In this document: in pieces, positions 59,736-64,000 of the stretch | How positions within the stretch are numbered: position 1 is the stretch's first letter | Layout: each line of letters begins with the position of its first letter | Source: Lithospermum erythrorhizon | Taxonomy: Eukaryota > Streptophyta > Magnoliopsida > Boraginales > Boraginaceae | Assembly: GCA_019722365.1 (NCBI GenBank) | Contig: JADFUC010000671.1 | Location: forward strand, 1 to 64,000 | DNA length: 64,000 bases | Direction: 5' to 3' | Made by a program: the position numbers and the translations under genes | Notes under the pieces: generated by a model | The model's input: only the letters and a program-made list of their open reading frames with translations | Told to the model about the DNA's origin: nothing | Database searches by the model: none

Positions 59736-62090
59736 TTGAGCTTATGTGCTTCGGATTAGAACTTGATGTATCTGCGGTTGATGAAAGACATAATTTAGAG
59801 TTATAGTCGCTGCTGTGCCCTTGATTTCTTTCTAGAATTGTGTGCTTATTTGTGAACCCTCTCATTATATCTTCATGTGTTATGTATCCCAGACAACCCT
59901 TTGAATTATAAAGGTATGACTTTATTAAGTAGTCCCTGTATATATATGTATTTTTTAGTCATATTTGACTACTTATATATCTGCCCCACGATCTCATCAT
60001 GTGTCAAGCCGCTGTCGCTTTGACGGTTGTACTTCATTTTCGTGACTTTACCCCTTGTCGGCAACTATTTTGTATCTCGGATACGGTATTTACTCGCTTA
60101 GCTTTGCCGGCGCATCGCCTCTTTGTAGACATACGTTATATATATGTAAAGTGGTTAATGGACGTAGATGTCTTCGAATGAGAATATTAGGTACGTAATT
60201 ATAAACCCAAGTTTATGCTAATTTGTCGCATTTATGTTGGATGATATTTTTATATATGGGGAGAAAACTGGATTCAATGTGCTAATATAAGTTCTCGATC
60301 TAACTACTCTACGATACCAATGGAGGTACATAAGTTCCGTATACTAATGGAGAATTTGGGGAGATAATTCCTCGCATTTCCTAGGTTATCTTGATTTAAG
60401 ACGTGATTTCGTCAGCTTATATTAAGAAAAGAAACGACTTGGGAGGGCCTTAATACGAGAACGTTTAGATGTCATAGGAGATGTATGACGAAAATAGGGA
60501 GTAGCAATCGTAGTAGTGAACTAAAGATAAGTAGTCGAGGGTGTATGCTCGAGCGATGAAACAAGTTGAGATATAGTTTGGGTTGTCGTATGTCAAGTTG
60601 ATATTATATCGAAATTAGCTGTACTTACGAAAGATAACACATAGGAAGATATCGCTTGTGGTTAAAGCGTACTGCGAGGAAGTTATTGACGTGGCGCTGG
60701 TTTATTGGGGTTACTGAAAGTCATATAAGATTTATTTTGTGGCAGTGAATATGTAAAATAATACTTGGCTATATAGTCTTTAAATAGGTGAGGAATTTAA
60801 ATTATTCTTATTCGTACGATCAGATAGGTTAACTTCTGTGATATTTATTTTCACTCAACTTTTAGCTGACTCCCTATTTTTCCCTATGGGCGGGCATTTT
60901 ATGCCTAGTTGTCAAAGTGAATGACCGGTATTTATCGTCGAGTGGTCGCGCACTGCATGGCGACGGTGGTCAGCACTTCAAATACTATACTTTTATCTTC
61001 AAAGCTTCAAGTGTATGTAATAATTATTGTCGACTAGCAAGCAGAAAAACAAAGTATTGATATCAGATCAGATATTACCTTTCAGCTTTGTGTATTTGTC
61101 AAGTTAGTTCCACCCGATGGACGAAGTTGTATTGTTTTATTTACGATGCTAAATGAGGCCTGCTTTTAATTATTATCCATCGTTGGTGACTCTCGATTTA
61201 TTAGCCACGATCATCTCAACCTCGTGCCCACTCCCTGGGGCGGGTCGTTACACCGCCCACGGCTATACTCTCGCCGAGAGGTCATACCATCGCACCATAG
61301 TTTCACCGACGTTCGGGCCAATTCATAATTTCATCGATCACAAGATTTAACCCACCACATAATTATACAATCACAATGATACTAATGAACACAAAATATG
61401 TCAAATACTACATGTACACAATAACACTTTTGAAAGACTCGATCCCGTTTTCATAATAATATTATAATAAAGGCTTTCAAAATATATTTTTATATATACT
61501 ATAATAATTATTAAAATACCGAGAGTAAGTAGAGAATCACTTACAGTATCGAAGTCCAAAAAGCACGTCAAACCAATCAATAATATCACATAGAGATATA
61601 TCGCATGGAAACTCGCCTAGTTTGGTGCCGCCTCCTTTCTTTCTTTCTCAAAACTTAGCCGGGTAATAATATTTATAGATTAGTAATATCTATCCCATAA
61701 CCCTAATATAAAACCTAGTTTATTTGGAAGATATAATGGGCTTATGTGAATTTAAGCCTCAAACCAATAATATATATAATGGACCGAACTTATACTATTT
61801 AATCATAATTTTACTAAATAACAAATTACTAAGTCATAGTACTACAAATTACTAAGTCATAGTTAATTGGTCAAATTGTATAATAAAATATTCAAATCAT
61901 AATAACACTAATAATAATATTACAGATAACTAAATATCGGGATATTATACTGAGCACGTCTGGTACTTCGGATAGATCTGGTGCACTTTCGGGAGATTTT
62001 GATTTTATGATATATGTGGAGGATTCAAGTGCGGTGGAAATTTTTGGAAAAGTACCAATCAGTTCAATTATTGTTGCTTTCTAAGGGATC

Positions 62091-62108
62091 GGGACTTGGC
62101 CAAGTCCC
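62091..62108. other. 18-bp perfect palindrome in the right LTR-like repeat
   Basis: GGGACTTGGCCAAGTCCC reads the same on both strands; the left copy keeps 14 of these bases (GACTTGGCCAAGTC at about 54,931). Confidence 0.85.
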
Positions 62109-62343
62109 TACAGAAGTCCCGATATGATACGTGGGAGTTCGACGAGGAGATTGGGACTTCTTTCGGAACTTGATCGGAACTTCGACGAGGAGATTGGGCC
62201 GAGTCCCTACAGAAGTCCCGATGGAATCGTCGACTCTCAGAAGAGTTCGACTCGGGTCGACTTCATAAAAGTTCCTCGACTGGGCCTGACTTGGCGAAGT
62301 CCCTACCAAAGTCCCGACGCGAGTATTTTTTAGGCAGTTTTGA

Positions 62344-62358
62344 CCTATAAAATACCCC
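62344..62358 (+). promoter_or_regulatory. TATA-like box in the right LTR-like repeat
   Basis: CCTATAAAATACCCC, at the same position as the box in the left copy. Confidence 0.55.
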
Positions 62359-62771
62359 TCCACGATTTTTGGAGTCTTTAACCTTAAAATCTGATTGTTT
62401 AGGCTATTGAATGTAGAAAGCCAGATTCCCTGACAGCTTAGGGTCTCATATTCTATTCTTCTAATAAATAGAATGAGTTGTATTCTGTTTTCTTTTATTC
62501 TTCTCAAGAGCGCTTATCTTCACAAGTCCGCTGTATATAGTCTGTGTTATTATATACTTCCCGAGAGCATAGTTTCCTCATCTAAGAGCTAGTTTTGGTT
62601 CAAGTCTGTAATATGTTCCTCCATTATAGTGAAATCTGTTTTGGGGCGCTGGCACATTGTTGGGATACCACGTTAAAAATCTATCTCCTTCCTTTTTAAG
62701 TACTATACTTAATTTCTTGTTTTAGAATTCACAACCTGCCTCGTTATAGCAAATTCGCCGCCGTTATAACA

Positions 62772-64000
62772 ATTTTGAAGGCGGTAATGCGCTATGGGGG
62801 TTGCGAAGGTGGATGAAATAGAAGGGGTTCGTGATCACAAGTTCGGCCAAGGACATGAGGCGGTAGAGCGTATTTAAAACAATAATTGTAATGTGGAGGA
62901 GGGGTGGGCAAGTACGCAAGGGAGATGAGGTTAATTTTAATTTTTTTTAATGTTTTTATATTATTTAAAAGGGGTTCAAGTAGTTTTTAATATTTAAAAA
63001 TTGTTCCTGAAGGTCTAATATTAGTATAATTTCGGTTTTACCCTTCATTAAAAATTAAATTAAGTCACTTTTAGTACTAGAAATGGATGATATCCCCAAA
63101 ATGACCAGTTTGAATAGTTCAAGGGGCAAACTGACCAGTTCGTCAAAGTTCGGGGGCGACAAGAATTTAAGACAATTATTTAAAATGTTTGGATAATTTT
63201 TTATATTTGGAGGTGAATCAAGTGAATTGTAATGAAACATGCAATATTTAAAAAGGCTAATTTTATTGAATTTGAAAAGTTATCTCAAAAAATGAGTGTT
63301 GGATAATTTTGTCTATGTCAATTTGCCCTAAAAAGTCAAACTTAAAGTTCATTCGTGAATGACCAAGTGTGACACTTTTTGAAACTTGTGTGATCGAATT
63401 GGTAATTTTGAAACATGCGTGATCGAATGGTGAACGTTTTAAAACATGTATGATCGAACGTGTCATTAATCCTATTTAAAAATAGTACTCCGTAACATTA
63501 TTCACCTCCATTCACGAATGTAAGTCAATCTATTCCTCGAGGTTAAATTATTTTTAAAATCCCGAACATGATGAATCAAAAGTTTCACCTCGATTTTCCT
63601 TCACCCAAAACAAAAGAATGAGTATTGTTATGGGAAATGTTGTACAAAAACTCAATAAAACTTTGAGACACCCAAATAACGTTCTTTAGTACTGAACGTA
63701 CTATTTTAACCTTGATACCCACCCTATATAGCTATATGTAAGTGTATTATTTGATGGAAATTTCAATTAAGGATAAAATAGTCATTTTGTTTCTTTTATT
63801 TTATTATTTGGGTGTGCATACTTGGAACCAAAGAAAATCGAGGGGGAAGTCTAAATATTGAATACTAGGTACTAGTAGGGATGGAAATCAGTGGAATTCG
63901 AAAAAGTTTTTCAATTCCTTTTACTAAGTCGGATTATATTGGAAATTTGTTCTTAGTGTAGTTTGGGATTATTCGATTTCTCCTTTAAAAAAACTTATCA
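62772..64000. other. unassigned AT-rich DNA
   Basis: No gene was recognised. A 30-bp tandem repeat lies at 63,376-63,462; the rest is AT-rich sequence of non-autonomous-element character. Confidence 0.35.
63376..63462. repeat. three-unit ~30-bp tandem repeat
   Basis: Three units of the form TTTTGAAACATGTGTGATCG followed by AA and a GGTGAACG-like end. Confidence 0.8.

Larger units (their letters stand above)
57698..61252 (+). mobile_element. inner solo Tekay/Del-like LTR, copy 4 (3,555 bp)
   Basis: It starts TGTAATAACCCGTTCG and ends GGGGCGGGTCGTTACA, the most complete ends in the window. The same CCACGGCTATACTC minisatellite flanks it on both sides, so no internal region or second LTR is attached. 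The flanking 5-mers (CTCCT and CCGCC) do not match clearly. Confidence 0.8.
56996..61949 (-). mobile_element. outer solo LTR (about 1.4 kb), split by an inner solo LTR
   Basis: The outer pieces are 56,996-57,697 and 61,253-61,949. Plus-strand termini are TGTCACACGC and CGGGATATTATA; on the minus strand it starts TATAATATCCCG and ends TGTGACA, one base from canonical TG...CA. A CCACGGCTATACTC minisatellite (57,625-57,697 and 61,257-61,285) continues on both sides of the inner LTR. The flanks CTGAA/CTGAG support a solo LTR. It is probably a chromovirus LTR from its terminal sequence. Confidence 0.65.
62030..62771 (+). mobile_element. LTR-like direct repeat, right copy
   Basis: Partner of 54,870-55,528; it ends GCCGTTATAACA. 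It carries extra GGAACTTCGACGAGGAGATTG-type internal duplications (near 62,135-62,205) absent from the left copy, which explains its extra length. A minus-strand frame of 147 codons across it is repeat-derived. Confidence 0.6.

Noticed and set aside
62064..62507. 147-codon minus-strand frame, the longest in the window
   Set aside because: It lies across the right LTR-like repeat, encodes repeated GTSVGT-type units from the internal duplications, and has no family match.

Overview
The window looks like repeat-rich nuclear DNA from a flowering plant, probably a eudicot, although the species cannot be told from the sequence. It is AT-rich. No bacterial-type gene layout, rRNA, tRNA, CRISPR array or phage module was seen. 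Long open frames are absent (none above about 150 codons). Almost everything that can be recognised is decayed transposable element, nested several layers deep. The reverse-transcriptase, integrase and transposase motifs keep their order but are broken by frameshifts and stops.

Layout. 1-5,970: an element with Tekay/Del-like long LTRs, consisting of the end of one LTR, a primer-binding-like site, about 2 kb of non-coding interior, a polypurine tract and a 3.8 kb LTR. 6,390-10,980: a long copia-type LTR block and a copia RNase H tail on the minus strand. 11,000-19,480: mostly unassigned AT-rich DNA with dispersed repeats and a second, diverged LTR (16,736-18,849). 19,486-20,575: a LINE reverse-transcriptase fragment. 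20,560-24,150: another copy of the long LTR. 24,150-28,850: unassigned. 28,860-33,510: a degenerate tandem array and two LINE remnants on the minus strand. 34,500-37,470: a hAT transposon remnant. 37,760-47,615: an Angela/BARE-like copia element on the minus strand whose 3' LTR is split by a further long-LTR copy. 47,620-50,860: unassigned DNA with a Harbinger transposase fragment. 50,869-54,050: the one apparently intact cellular gene. 54,870-62,771: a pair of LTR-like direct repeats enclosing one solo LTR inside another. 62,800-64,000: AT-rich DNA with a short tandem repeat.

The gene is a two-exon, minus-strand gene for a 75-residue single-pass membrane protein. Both exons are in phase and are joined by a 2.95 kb intron. 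That intron carries a tandem duplication of about 1 kb. One duplicate holds a SINE tail and the other a Stowaway-like MITE, so each duplicate shows the empty site of the other.

No new multi-gene biological system was found. The most notable items are the small membrane-protein gene, the nested solo LTRs with a near-perfect 5-bp target duplication, the long-LTR family that carries three successive minisatellites in every copy, and a shared Asp-to-Glu change in the catalytic motif of two LINE copies.
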